A DNA stretch of 64,000 bases from Maylandia zebra (lineage: Eukaryota; Chordata; Actinopteri; Cichliformes; Cichlidae), in assembly GCF_041146795.1 (NCBI RefSeq), contig NC_135167.1:32975954-33039953 (forward strand), read 5' to 3'. This document shows positions 11,361 through 22,610 of this stretch, piece by piece. The notes under the pieces are model-generated. The model was not told where the DNA came from. It was given only the letters and a program-made list of their open reading frames with translations, and did not search any database. Numbering within the stretch: the stretch's first letter is position 1; each line of letters begins with the position of its first letter. A program made the translations under genes and the position numbers.

Positions 11361-12253
11361 GCCAAGAGTGATGTTATCACTAAGCAGGACATTAAATCAA
11401 ATTAATGAGACACCAAAACAAGAGCTGGAGCCCAAGACAGCCATGAAGTCACAGTGTACACAAATACACAAGAAACACAGAAACCAGCTGGGTGGATGTG
11501 GCTCGGGAACCTTCTGTTACCTTGAACGTCGGTGTTTTGAACGCTGGCTGCTCCAGTCTGCTTGTATTTGTCCAAGATTTCCCCTCATATCTTGGTTATG
11601 GTTATTTTTTCTTTTATTAAACTGATCACACTCCTGTTCATGAATAGAAAAAAACCCCATCAGTGTATTTTCACTTAAACAAGCAGCTGTTTTTTTTGCA
11701 TTAAAGTTATATAAAAATGTAACAGTGCAAATTCCTCGCTGACAGTTTAACCAAAAGGCATTTCCAGTGGAAAGTAGCCGACATATCCTCAGCATAACCA
11801 TGTATAATATCCACAAAACCTGAGAAGGTTGGAGAGAAGGTAGGCGAACTCTGCTGGGATCTGCGTTTAACAAAGTGTCTAAAGACGAAACAAAGAAATC
11901 TTTCTGTAAATGTTCAGATGCACAGACTGGACTGAAAAAGAGTGAAAAAGCAGCTAACGTCCAAAAATAAGAAAACTTTGAAAGAACTCCAAAAAAACCT
12001 GGAGAACTTTTGCTCAAAAAACAGTTTTGTTTTTTTTAAATTACAAGGCAATCTGACAAAATGTCATCAAATGAGACTCAAGACTTCTGCAGGTCTCTGC
12101 CATGACTCAATTTTTTTTCTTAACGGCAGAAACAATTGTTCCTTTTTTACTTTGTTTCTATTTTCTCTTCTTGTTTTTATCTGTTGAACAACAAACAACA
12201 TTCATGCTGATTCACATAATATCCTGTCTCTAATCTCTGGGATTTCCTCGTAG
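11361..12253. other. no recognisable gene
   Basis: A/T-rich DNA with poly-A/T runs. If the CIP2A exons belong to a plus-strand gene, this would be upstream intron. Open frames here match nothing that I know. Confidence 0.4.
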
Positions 12254-12550
12254 CTCTTTGATGCAAAGAACATCCATCAAACGCTCCAGCTTGTGCTCAA
12301 CATCATCGTGAACGGTGAAGGTACTCTGACGAGAAAATACTCAGTCGACCTTTTGGTTGATTTGTTAAAGAACCCCAAAATAGCTGATTACCTAACAAGG
12401 TATGCAGATAATTCACAGCTCTTTTCCTGAATAGCTGCTTTAAAACTCTGCTGAAAGCCTTTGTCCATTTCCAGGTATCCCCACTTCTCGGCATGTGTGT
12501 CTCAAGTGTTAGGACTGCTGCATTGGAAAGACCCAGACCCTGCAGCCAAG
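12254..12550 (+). pseudogene. cip2a: two CIP2A exons (isolated fragment)
   Basis: CIP2A is a cytoplasmic inhibitor of the phosphatase PP2A, with an armadillo-like fold. Exon 12,254-12,399 (146 nt) sits between CAG-like TAG and GTATG and reads [44 protein letters not shown]. Exon 12,475-12,550 (76 nt) reads YPHFSACVSQVLGLLHW, then KDPDPAAK before GTGAG. The two join in frame (222 nt). No neighbouring CIP2A exon is visible before or after, and an LRRC31-like gene on the other strand begins 150 bp downstream. This is probably a transposed fragment; alternative exons outside my recognition cannot be excluded. Confidence 0.8.
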
Positions 12551-12697
12551 GTGAGAGACGACAAATATGATAACCCACACCAGCTGTGCTTAACTCTGTA
12601 AGTTCCCAGTATTCCCTGAAACCATCACGTGTGACACAGTTTACATCAGACGTGATGCAGCTGACGTCAACACTGACCTTCTTGTGGTAACAGAGAC

Positions 12698-13678
12698 TTA
12701 AAAAAATAATAATAAAGCAACAAAGTGGGTCGCTCTTTGACAGTAAATTCCAGTGCGGTCCGCTCCAATCTCCTCAGGCTGACTCTCTTCTAGGCTCTCC
12801 TGACTGTTCCCTTTACATGTTGATGATGTGTCTTGTAAATCTGGATCCCTTTCCAGCAGGACGCTCCTCTTTTTCAGACAGTACCTCAGCTGCTCTCTCT
12901 CCTGACAGTCAGCTGTCCACCTCTGCATGGCCAGTCGAGCCAGCGCCGGCATTTGAGGCAGAGCTCGGAGCAGAGCGGGCAGCCAGGCTGAGCACGGAGC
13001 AGAGGTTGAAGGTCGCAAACTGACATCCACGTCTTCCAGAGAGCCCAGACCTCCTGCTGCAAACAGACTGCACCAACCGTTGTCTCCCACCAAGCTGTTG
13101 TAGGACAGATCCAGTGCACGGAGTGAGGAGAGACAGCCCCGTCTGCACACGGCAGCTGCACAGAGGAAGAGGACCCATTGATAACTGATCACTTTATGCC
13201 TGTTCACTTTACTGTTTTGTTCACAATGTTTCTGATGGAGACAAAAATAACACCGAATAGTTTCATTGTTTTGTTTTATACGACAGCTACAGATGCTGGC
13301 AGCATGAAATAAATGAAAGAAATATCAATTTCCTTCAGGCTTTACTTGTCTTAATATACATTTATGCAGCCTAATGATCCACTACAGACCAAAAAAGAAA
13401 AAGTATAATGTCATTGTGTGTTAGTTACCCAGATGTTGCATGTCATCAGTGGTGAGCTCGCAGCTGCAAAGACGGAGCTCGCTGACGACTGATGGCTGCA
13501 GAGCATCCAGCAGGAGCGCCAAGTGACCGCCAACCACTTTACACCAGGAAATATCCACCGTGCGCAGATAGGACACCGCCAGGGCTGATGCATAAACACA
13601 AAGTTTTCACCATTTCAGGCTAGAGGGTGGAAGAGGTATTCAGGGAGAATGACTTGAAGGAAAACTTCTATAAATAAA

Positions 13679-13714
<36 letters not shown>

Positions 13715-14062
13715 CCAGAGCAGTGAAGGACTCGTTGCTCATGTAGCAGCTGTTGAATGGCAGCCTCCTCATTTGTGTCGCAGGGAGGGCGGAGACCAGC
13801 AGGTGGACCACACCTCCCACTTCCTTATTGGATGACACATCAAGCTCGGTCAGTGCAGTGAGAGAGGGCAGCACCTGGACTGAAAAACAACGAGTCACAT
13901 GACTGCTGCAGCGAGCATGCGATTAGTGTCCGGCGTGTGAGATTGGTAGCAACTGACTCAGAGCCTCTAGATCATCTCGCGTGAGGCAACACAGGTGGAG
14001 GTCGAGTCCCTCCAGGTGTGTGACGTGAGCCAGGTGAAAGGTGAGGCGGCTCAGTCCACCAG
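12698..14062 (-). CDS. lrrc31: LRRC31-like leucine-rich repeat protein, 3' exons
   Basis: Four minus-strand exons encode leucine-rich repeats of the RNase-inhibitor type. In gene order: about 14,062-13,955 (HVTHLEGLDLHLCCLTRDDL), about 13,880-13,714 (LTALTELDVSSNKEVGGVVH), about 13,583-13,425 (LRTVDISWCKVVGGHLALLL, LRLCSCELTTDDM), and 13,155-12,698 (LSSLRALDLSYNSLVGDNGW, then REQLRYCLKKRSVLLERD and an acidic tail to the stop). Each carries an LxLS/LxxC-type repeat. The best match I recall is LRRC31, of unclear function; another LRR protein is possible. The 5' exons are missing: HECT exons on the same strand start only 143 bp upstream. Confidence 0.62.
13682..13711. repeat. (GT)n microsatellite
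   Basis: Thirty bases of GT dinucleotide repeat lie in the intron next to the LRR exon near 13,714. Open frames crossing it are artefacts. Confidence 0.95.
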
Positions 14063-14204
14063 CTAGAAGCAGCTTTACAGTATATTAATCAGAACAATGC
14101 TGCTCTCTAATGTATCTTGGTAAAGTGCAGAAAAATCTAATGTTTTATATGATACAGTGTGATTTCAGTAACATATCATAATGGAGGCTTCAGCAAGTAC
14201 TTAC

Positions 14205-15619
14205 GAAGGAAATCTTTCCTCTGCTCTTCAGTTAGTTCATCAAATACCTCCCAAAACATCTGTATGGTGGGGTGGCGGTCATGATATCTCCAACCATAAC
14301 TTGTGTTCTGAAAACAGTGAAAATGACTGTTATAATCATAGAGTTTGTAAGGTCAGGCATACACTATGTTGCCAAAAGTATTCCCTAACACATCCAAATC
14401 ATTCAATTAATGTGTTCCAATCACTTCCATGGACACAGGTGTATTAAATCAAGCACCTAGGCATGCAGACTACTTCTACAAACATGTGTGAAAGGACGAG
14501 TCGCTCTCAGGAACTGAATGAATTCCAGCATGGTAATGTGATAGGATGCACCAGTGCAACAAGTCCAGTCATGAAATTTCCTCGCTATTAAATATTCCAT
14601 AGTCAGCTGTTAGTGATATTATAACAAAGTGGAAGTAATTGGAAATGACAGCTAGTCAGCTGATGCTAAGGCTCATAGTGCACTTAAGTCACCAATATCT
14701 GCAGTCTGCTGTTGTTACAGATGTCCAAACTTCATTGGTTTCCATGGCTGAGCAGCTGCATCCCAGCCTTACACTGACAAACACAATGCAAAGCGTCAGA
14801 TGGAGTGATTTAAGCATCTCAACACTGGACTCTAAAGCAGTGGAGATGTGTTTACTGGAGTGACGAATCACACTTCTCTGACTGGCAATCCGATGGATGT
14901 GTCAGGGTTTGGTGGTTGCCAGAAGTACTTGTCTGACTGCACTGTGCCAAGTGTAAAGTGTGGGCATGTGTGCACATGGCTGGGCACCAGTGCACAATAC
15001 AAGGTCCATAAAGACATGGATGAGTGAGTTTGGTGTAGAAGAACTGGACTAGCCTGCACAGAGTCCTGACCTCAACCTGATAGAACATCTTTGGGATGAA
15101 TTAGAGCAGCAACTGTGAGCCAGGCCTTCTCCTCCAACGTCAGTGTCTGACACCACAAATGCACCTCTGGAAGAATAGTCAAAAAATTCCCATAAACACA
15201 CCTAAACCTTGTGGAAAGCTTTTCCAGAAGAGTGGAAGCAGTTATAGCTGCGAAGGGTGGGCTGACTATTATATTATACTATCATACAAAAGTCTGGATT
15301 AAGACTGAGATGTGACACAAGTTCATATTTGTGTTAAAGCAGCCGACTGAATGCTTTTGACAGTATGCAGTACACAGTTATTGTGCTACAGGACAGCTGT
15401 GAAACTACAGCCTGTGTCTGTTTGGCTGACTGTACCTGTTTGAACTTTTCCCAGTCATGCACGTCCTGGCCGACCAGCACTCCCTGCAGCTCCTCTGGTC
15501 GAAACAGCCTCACCAAATCCTGCTCACACACCAGGAAGAAGCCTCGCTTGAACTCCTGGAACAGATTCTCCACTGATGTGTTGAAGGCATGATTCACATA
15601 GGCCTCCACAAACTCCTTC
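14205..15619 (-). pseudogene. HERC-type HECT ubiquitin ligase, two exons
   Basis: These exons belong to the N-lobe and N/C hinge side of a HECT domain, most like the small HERC proteins (HERC3-6), which transfer ubiquitin through a C-lobe cysteine. Exon 15,619-15,436 (184 nt) reads KEFVEAYVNHAFNTSVENLF, FKRGFFLVC, LFRPEELQGVLVG. Exon 14,307-14,205 (103 nt) reads HPTIQMFWEVFDELTEEQRK then DFL. Both have AG and GT borders. The C-lobe with the catalytic Cys should follow at lower coordinates, but LRRC31-like exons begin 143 bp away and no C-lobe is seen. The fragment therefore lacks the active site. A Tc1 relic fills the intron. Confidence 0.8.
14359..15366 (+). mobile_element. Tc1/mariner transposon relic
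   Basis: Imperfect terminal inverted repeats begin ATACACTATGTTGCCAAAAG on the left and read CTGCATACTGTCAAAAGCAT when the right end is reversed. The plus strand keeps scattered transposase motifs, notably PAQSPDLNLIEHLWDEL near 15,050-15,105, which carries one catalytic acidic residue of the DDE triad. Several stops and frame shifts break it. It sits in the intron between the two HECT exons. Confidence 0.85.
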
Positions 15620-16560
15620 CTGTTTAGGAGGGAAAATTTTGAATCAGCAAACATTTCACAAAGACAAAGGTGCTGCAGATGAACCTCACAAACACTTCAT
15701 GTTTTATATTTACCTCATATTAAGACCTACTAAGGACCTGATTGTTTTTAATTATGTCCTGATACATAAAACCTGAGAGCTCACATAACTGCATATGCTC
15801 AGAATAGACAGCACACATCGATACAAATTACTGCCTTGCAGCAGCAATCTTCAGACCATCACTATGAGCTCCATACAAGGTTACACTGTTCCTGTTATTA
15901 ACAGCAGGGGGCACTATCAGCCACAGACTGGGAGCCAGATATGCTCTGCTGGTGCCTCATTGTTACAGAGGAAAGACTCTATAGTGAGAAACAGCTGAGG
16001 GGGAAACACTGATCTGGAAACGTCTGAGTGTTACAGAGGATATACATAGCACTGTGGTTCAGTGTCACACAATCACAAACAAATACAGCAAAGTACTAAA
16101 AAGGGTGTTGCCTCCAAAGATTGCTTTTACTGGTTTGGAGCTTAGGAGGCTTAATAACAACAGGCATGAATGAAGACAGATCAGAACAGCTGTTTGATCA
16201 CAGCATCCAGTACCAACACAATCATCCACACTCAAGAGCCTGTTGGCTTCAGAGTCAGCAGCTGAATGTCTAAAATATCAAATGTCATTTTTGATCCATC
16301 AGCTACAGCATGAACTGCTTAAAGTGAGAAGCAGCCTGAAGCCCGACAGATTCATCTTTCCAGACTGAAAATATCTCAGAGTGAACCGAGTGGTGCGTTT
16401 TCAGGGTGATCTCACAAAGTCAAATCCCTTTAATGATGTTCTGTCCTGTCTTCCTCTATCAAAAGCACACAAACACTATAAAACATTGTTTCGGTGCTTT
16501 GGGGTTTTGTTTTCTACACAGAGGTATAGCACGACTAGACCCTAAAGGCAGGCTGCTCAC
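15620..16560. other. no recognisable gene
   Basis: This stretch lies between the HECT exons and the upstream KIF1B-like exons. I see no exon or known repeat. A possible missing KIF1B exon was looked for here and not found. Confidence 0.4.
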
Positions 16561-17086
16561 CTACAACCAGCTCACGAACATCTTTCCAATGGAGCTCGCT
16601 GCCTTTCTCGTGGATGAGGGTCACTGTGATCCTCCGCTGGATCCCCTGCAGCAAACATAACAGGAGCTCAGGATCACAGTGAGCACAGCTAGAGCAACAT
16701 TACGCTTTAAAAGAAGATATTCAACTGTGTACAAAGGAAGCAGTTACCACTGTGTGAGTAATAAGGAAACAACATGTGCACCAATCCTGTACCTGGTGCA
16801 GCAGGTAGGTACCATGACAGGGCAGGCCTCCACTGTGATCCACGATGGCTGGGATGTACCTGTGCATGGAGGGAGGAGGTGACACAACATCCCAACTTAT
16901 AATATTCTTCCTGGAGATCATTTTTATGGTTCCTTTAAAGCTTGTGCGTGAATATAACACTCCAGATGGATACTCACTCTCCAGTGGGCTCCAGCTCGCT
17001 GATCTCAAACCAGACCAGCAGGTCGTACTTGCTGACACACTGACCCAGGTTGGATTTGGTGATGGTGTTCAACTTGGAGGCTGCAA
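16561..17086 (-). CDS. kif1b: KIF1B-like upstream exons (three, in frame)
   Basis: Three minus-strand exons encode the region of KIF1A/KIF1B upstream of the C-terminal part found at 3.1-5.3 kb. In order: 17,086-16,978 (109 nt; [32 protein letters not shown]), 16,859-16,793 (67 nt; [20 protein letters not shown]), 16,645-16,561 (85 nt; [27 protein letters not shown]). All have GT donors and AG acceptors, and together they make 87 codons in frame. Known KIF1B proteins continue with roughly 50-60 residues before NRVTPY. Those are missing here, and about 11 kb of other gene fragments lies between the two blocks. Confidence 0.87.
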
Positions 17087-17089
17087 CTG

Positions 17090-17091
<2 letters not shown>

Positions 17092-17158
<67 letters not shown>

Positions 17159-17177
17159 CACACACACACACACACAC
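17092..17177. repeat. (CA)n microsatellite
   Basis: About 86 bases of CA repeat with a few CG interruptions lie directly upstream of the KIF1B-like exon acceptor at 17,087. His/Thr and Cys/Val open frames over it are spurious. Confidence 0.97.
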
Positions 17178-17639
17178 TCAACGTTAACAAGTGGGAATTT
17201 TTCTGGATTTAAGAGAAGGTGAATAAAAGTGAGCAGTATTTACTACATGCTTTGGGTGACTAAATGGAGGATGGATAGGTGACATGAAAACACTACTGAC
17301 CCTTTATACTGAGCCAATAGCTCACACAGTTCTATTAAATCTGTCTAAAGAGCCAGTAATCACAGAGGATAGATACTGGAAGAAAACTGAAATGTTAGGA
17401 GGAACTAAATCACACATTACAACACCAGTGGCAGCACCCTGCTGTCTCACACATCGGGATCACGGTCCTGTTGAAGCGGGATAATTGCTAAAGCTCACAG
17501 TTGGATTCCTCTATACTCAATATGATGGAAAAAACTATTTTAACAAACAATTAAAAAATGAACAAGTAAAAGATCTACTATAGCCAAAAGAAGACCATTT
17601 ACAGACTATAGCCCTGTCAACAAGTATTTGCCTCCTTTC
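17178..17639. other. no recognisable feature
   Basis: Probable intron or intergenic DNA upstream of the KIF1B-like exons. Open frames are short and carry no domain. Confidence 0.35.
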
Positions 17640-17880
17640 TGATTTCCTATCTTATTCCATATTTGTCACACTTACACCTTTCACATCAATACATTTATAA
17701 CATTAGACAACAATGTCTAATATTCAACGGCAGTTTTCAAGGGCAAAACGCTATCCAAACATACTTGGTCCTATATGAAAAAGTAATCGCACAGAAACCC
17801 GATACCTTATGTGTCACCTCTGACACCAAGAACTGCAGCAAGCGTTTGGTGCTAGAGGTCACATTTGGACTCTGGACCTC
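17640..17880. mobile_element. non-autonomous DNA transposon fragment (AAAAAGTAAT family)
   Basis: The sequence CCTATATGAAAAAGTAATCG and the following AAGAACTGCAGCAAGCGTTT resemble a common vertebrate MITE whose copies carry AAAAAGTAATTGCCCCC and AACTGCAATCAAGCGTTTG. The last 65 bases (17,812-17,876) recur almost unchanged at 25,157-25,221 and 59,413-59,477, where they cut off the RNF145-like coding sequence. Confidence 0.55.
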
Positions 17881-18340
17881 TGTGGAGTGTGCACATGATC
17901 TCATTACTGTCTAAAAATCCAAGGAGTGCTGAATCATTGAAAAATACACAGTAACAGGTGTGTAGCATCGCTAACTAGGTAGCAACAAGCCTCTAACACA
18001 GTGTGTGTATGCTAGCGGCTAATCTAGCAAACAAATGAACAGAGTGCTTTTAGCTGTTGCACAAGGATAAGATGATAAGCTGTGTGTCTTTTTTATAATC
18101 ACCTGCTTCAATTTACCTTAATCCAAGGAGTGCTCAGTGTGGGTAAATCTGCCATGAGCAGATAAAGTGGATGAGTGGGACTAGGTAGGTGTGCCGAAAA
18201 CAGGCAACAAAGCTGACGCTGAAGAGTGTGCTGAGAACATAGTGGCGCCGCCAGCAGGTTTCCGGCTAGCAGGAAGACTTTGCAGTAACACCTCCAACAT
18301 TGGCAGTCCCATTTTGTGAAAGCCAATAAAAAAATAGCTA
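17881..18340. other. no recognisable feature
   Basis: A/T-balanced, gene-free DNA. Short open frames on the minus strand (18,108-18,377) have no known domain. Confidence 0.35.
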
Positions 18341-18480
18341 GGTTTCCATGTGTCATTTGTGTGGAACAATACTGCACAACAAGCTAAATAGATTTAAAAA
18401 AACGAAAAAAAAATTGTTGAACAACAGAAGATAAATGTCCTTTTTTTTCTATTTTCTTCTGGCCGGCTGTGTGGTGCGCA
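18341..18480 (+). repeat. dispersed copy of the spacer repeat unit
   Basis: From AGGTTTCCATGTGT to GATAAATGTCCTTTTTTTT and GGCCGGCTGTG, the sequence parallels the two units in the palindrome spacer (about 42,410-42,550 and 42,860-43,014), with divergence and gaps. It is the only copy that I noticed outside the spacer. Confidence 0.6.
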
Positions 18481-19491
18481 GCCTTAAGAGGCCAGCATTC
18501 AGACCCCAGAGTTTAACGGCCAAGTTCGAGTCTCTGACGGTCGGTCTGCTATAGCGGGGTAGGCCGAGCGAAAGACGAAGCTCCGGGCTCCTCCTTTTTC
18601 CCGCTTTTTTTTTTTCATTCATATTTATTTACATTTATTTAGATATCAAGCTGCAAGTAAAAGCTCAGGGAAACACTTTTAAGCCGCCCTTTAAGGTACC
18701 CTATATATGTCCTTTCACATCTTATCACTTCATACAGTGCTATGGACCAGTCTACACCTGCTACTTTCTGCACAAGCTTTTATCACACAAGACCCGCTGT
18801 TTACAGGTAAGAAATACAGTGTCAGTAATGTTAAAGTGGCTGTGTGGAGTAGCACAACCACTGCTAATATAACACTTTTCACATGCATTTCTACATATTA
18901 CAGTGTCTTTTACCGTCTTTATGGTGCTAGCTTAAAGTCATGCTGTAAATGTTAGCTTGTAGTCAAACATATTCCGACCATGTTTGGACAGAAATATTGG
19001 CTTCTATCATGACTAGTTAACAGAGACATTAACTGCCCACGCGTTACTGTAATCCGATTACTTTTTTCAAGTAACGTGACACACTGTTTACAGCAGTGTG
19101 TCATGTTGTTAAAAAAGTGAGTGATGTGAGCACAGTTCTGACATATCAGGAAGTGAACACAGTGACTGAAGCTGTGTTCCCATTCATCCTTTAATCATGA
19201 CAAAACGTGAGGAATCACACTGAGGTGAGACCTTGACAACAGACAAATCAGGAGCCACAGAGTGTCAAGTGTCAGCCCACACCAATGATAAGAAAGAAAT
19301 TCATTTACAGACACGTGAAAAAGCAGTTTAAGCTTCTAGATCTGGATGATTACAACACATCATTATTTATTTAAAGCAACCCAAAATGCACAAATGACTA
19401 TAACCAAGTACATCCTGTGATTCAGCAGCTGATGGAACCAACTTTAGCAGCAAAAACTTGAGTTAATCATTTTTTATTAGTGTTTCACAGC
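18481..19491. other. no gene seen; minor repeat traces
   Basis: A GC-rich patch with GTTCGAGTCTC (about 18,520-18,600) looks vaguely tRNA-like but has no fold. Near 19,040-19,080 there is a short stretch related to the TTACTT element downstream. Nothing else is recognised. Confidence 0.35.
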
Positions 19492-20215
19492 CAGAGATGG
19501 GCAGTAACACGATTACTTTTTCAAGTAACGAGTAATGTAAGGGATTACTATTGCAAAAAGGTAATTAGATTACTGTTACTTTCCCATAAGCACGCTGCGT
19601 TACTGCGTTACTAAAACCGTAATTTTTTTGCCAGAGTGCCTCATGACAATAACAGCTGTGTGCAGATCAAGAATGGATAATCTATGGAGGAGTGCAGAGA
19701 GAGTATGACCGTGCAGCGTTTAAAGCGTGGAAGTACTGAGCTTACTTTGAGTTTGATTCCGTAAAAAGTGACAAAAACTTTTAGAAACTTCTTTTTACAG
19801 CGAAAAAACCCTTAACTTCAGAGCAAGCACCGAGTACGCTACTACGGGATTGGAAATTCACAGAGAGACTCGCGGATTCTTCCACAAATTTCTTCTAGTC
19901 AGGATGTTGCATATAATTTAATTTTTGCTTGATGCATAAAGTAAAAAGATTCAAACTAATAAAACAAGTTTTAAAAACAGACTTTTCCATTTGATTACAT
20001 TTTGTATGATGGATGATGCAGAAAAAGTAGAATTGGGCTGAAAGATCTATTGCTTTATTACCTATTCAGGTCATAAATCATGTTTTTAAAAAGTAACTAA
20101 GTAATTAATTACTTTTGAAAATAAGTAATCAGTAAAGTAAGGGGATTACTTTTTAGGGGAAGTAATCAGTAATTAGTTACTGATTACTTTTATTCAAGTA
20201 ACTTGACCAACACTG
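19492..20215. mobile_element. MITE with TTACTT subterminal repeats
   Basis: The left end is CAGAGATGGGCAGTAAC. The right end reversed is CAGTGTTGGTCAAGTTACTT. Both are followed by many GTAATC/TTACTT words in inverted arrangement, which is typical of a widespread teleost non-autonomous DNA transposon. There is no coding sequence and no clear target duplication. Confidence 0.65.
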
Positions 20216-20633
20216 CTAGTTAAGTTACTACCATAGTTAATCCAGTTACGGGTAACATGATAGTGCTAACCCATAACCCATAACCCCGAACTCTGTAATA
20301 CTGTAAATGATGAGTGATTTAAGTTAACACTAAACATTCAACAGTGTCTCCTGAACATTTATAATCAGGTGTGAGTCTGGCTGCATTGACTTTTGAAGAT
20401 GCAAATTTAGCATGATGGCTGATGGTGCTGTGTAAGCTTCTACTTACCTTCTACACTGTGTTTAACACACATTTCAGAATAGCAAAGAGGAGCACTGTTG
20501 CTTCATCCTTAATACTTTAGAGGAGAACTGGACTGCAGATCAAAAGGTCCTTAATAGCTTTTTGTCCTCCCCGACCCTCAAAGCCAAACCAGCCATGAGA
20601 GCTGATGGGACAGGATTTGTAAAAGTGACATTA
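20216..20633. other. unique sequence outside the visible palindrome
   Basis: No feature is recognised. The partner of this stretch, if any, would lie beyond the right edge of the window, so I cannot tell whether it belongs to the arm. Confidence 0.4.
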
Positions 20634-21099
20634 TCAGAAAGAAAGGGGAGCAAGAATACTTGATATTTGCATTCTTTAGAGAAAAGTATTTGAAAAGGCT
20701 GTCTGCTGTTTTGGATTGATGTCGTTCTCCGGAGGCTCAAAGAAGTAGGGCAGTGTCACGGTCCTTTTGGCAGCAGAAAGCTGCTGAGTGCTGGAAAGAA
20801 GCACGGCCACACCAGCTGAAATGTCTCACTGACACAGAAGCTGTTGGCCATCCTCTGTGTTGCCACTGTCTTCACCCTGCTGTTATTAAGTGTCAATAAC
20901 ATACATTTCTATGGAGCTAAGCTTGATGAGCGATGCCTTGTTGGCTGACATTTATGTCTTTGAGCGTGTGAGAAGTTTAATAATTATAAAACCACATGAG
21001 TTTGACAAATGTCCTTTTAACCGTCAGCTCATAGTGAAGCACACTGAGCCACCCGGAGCTATAATATCAAAATAGAAGCTGCTACCTTTGTCAAGAGTG
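20634..21099. other. outer part of the left arm, no gene seen
   Basis: No recognised exon or repeat. The mirror stretch is 63,535-64,000. It may include more of the KDZ element whose conserved part begins just inside. Confidence 0.35.
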
Positions 21100-22610
21100 G
21101 CTGGATCTGAGTGCATACTACTTTCAGTTATTCAAATTTTGCTGAATTTGTTCAAAGTCCTGTCTATGTGCAGAGAGTGTCTTCCAGAGGAATGGTTCTG
21201 TGGGGATTGTGATGTTCTACATCACGAACATCAGCCACTCCACAGCAGAGAAAGTGTTATTGATGTTTTTAAAGCCATTCCTCCAACCACATGTATTATT
21301 AGAGTGGACGGTCAAAATTGCACAAGATATTTCCTCATGAGATTCACTCAATTTTGGTTTTCATATGTGTCTACAGCCAGTTAGAAAGAATCTATTTAAG
21401 TGGTTTTCTCTTTCTTGGTAGCTCGCATTCTGCCAACAGTAAAGCTTTGAAACTGCTCCTGTGGGTTGCGTAAACTTCACAGTATCAGCAGGAAAAATCG
21501 TGATTTTAATCGACATTAATAGTAAACAGCAACCTGCTATTTAGGTTTCTGTGATGGATTTGAACATAGTGTGATGGAGCATGTTTTCTGCCCTTGCTGT
21601 ACAATCAGAACATGGTATTGCTTTAACAGAAGTCATCTGTGAAGGCAGTGGTGTATTATTCATGTTGTTTCTTCTTCTTTTTGGTCCAAGGACGTTATGA
21701 TGTGCACCAGGCGATACACAGATGTCAAACATGGCAGCAGCAGTGCAGCCCTGATTTAAAGGACCTGGTTAGGAGTGGATATTGGCCAGCATCTGTCAAC
21801 ATGTCTACTCTTTACACTTTAGACCTCTTGAGCTCCTTCCTGGAACTAAAAGTATTTTCTCCATGATTCTCCAGGGAAGCTTTTGCAAAACTGTTGGAGC
21901 GTGGTACTACAGTGGCTTGCAAAAGTATTCGGCCCCCTTGAACTTTTCCACATTTTGTCACATTACAGCCACAAACATGAATCAATTTTATTGGACTTCC
22001 ACGTGAAAGACCAACACAAAGTGGTGCACACGTGAGAAGTGGAAGGAAAATCATACATGATTCCAAACATTTTTTACAAATAAATAACTGCAAAGTGGGG
22101 TGTGCGTAATTATTCAGCCCCCTGACTCAATACTTTGTAGAACCACCTTTTGCTGCAGTTACAGCTGCCAGTCTTTTAGGGTCTGTCTCTACCAGCTTTG
22201 CACATCTAGAGACTGAAATCTTTGCCCATTCTTCTTTGCAAAACAGCTCCAGCTCAGTCAGATTAGATGGACAGCGTTTGTGAACAGCAGTTTCAGATCT
22301 TGCCACAGATCTGAGGGGGGCGAATACTTTTGCAAGCAACTGCAAGTGTGGGGGAAGGCTGAGTGAAGTATTTCTTTGATATTGTTTTTCAATAAGCAGA
22401 TGCAAATATTTACTCCTCTGTTATGTTTCTGTACATACAGACTGGGCGTGCCAAAAGCGATGCACTGCAGCACAGCTTTCTGGATGAGGAAGAGCAGCTG
22501 TGCTGTGATGTCAGCTTCAGCTGCCCAGCATGCACACCTGAAATGTTGGCGGTTTCAGTTGATGGTAACAGAAAGCTATATCACTTTCAGCAAAAAGAAA
22601 GGTGCTCATT
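21100..22610 (+). mobile_element. KDZ/Zisupton-type transposase relic
   Basis: Three separated pieces match transposases of the KDZ (Kyakuja-Dileera-Zisupton) group. The first, 21,151-21,303, is a cysteine cluster: MCRECLPEEWFCGDCDVLHH, then IPPTT. The second, 21,675-21,865, reads CSPDLKDLVRSGYWP and STLYTLDLLSSFLELK. The third, 22,440-22,604, reads LDEEEQLCCDVSFSCPACTP and VSVDGNRKLYHFQ. Order and strand agree with one element. Gaps, stops and a nested MITE (21,910-22,342) break it, and the catalytic core was not found. It is a dead partial copy. Confidence 0.8.
21910..22342. mobile_element. MITE nested in the KDZ relic
   Basis: Terminal inverted repeats of about 30 bp: the left begins CAGTGGCTTGCAAAAGTATT, and the right end reversed begins CAGTTGCTTGCAAAAGTATT. 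The 433-bp interior has no transposase but matches a very common fish/amphibian Tc1-like non-autonomous family. It interrupts the KDZ relic after an AFAKLLERG-type stretch. I could not define a target duplication. Confidence 0.85.

Noticed and set aside
16974..17222. Open frames rich in His/Thr or Cys/Val
   Set aside because: They read through the (CA)n microsatellite next to the KIF1B-like exon.
18500..18610. tRNA-like GTTCGAGTCTC patch
   Set aside because: No cloverleaf can be drawn around it.
22127..22405. 92-codon minus-strand frame in the left arm
   Set aside because: It is the interior of the MITE at 21,910-22,342, not a gene.
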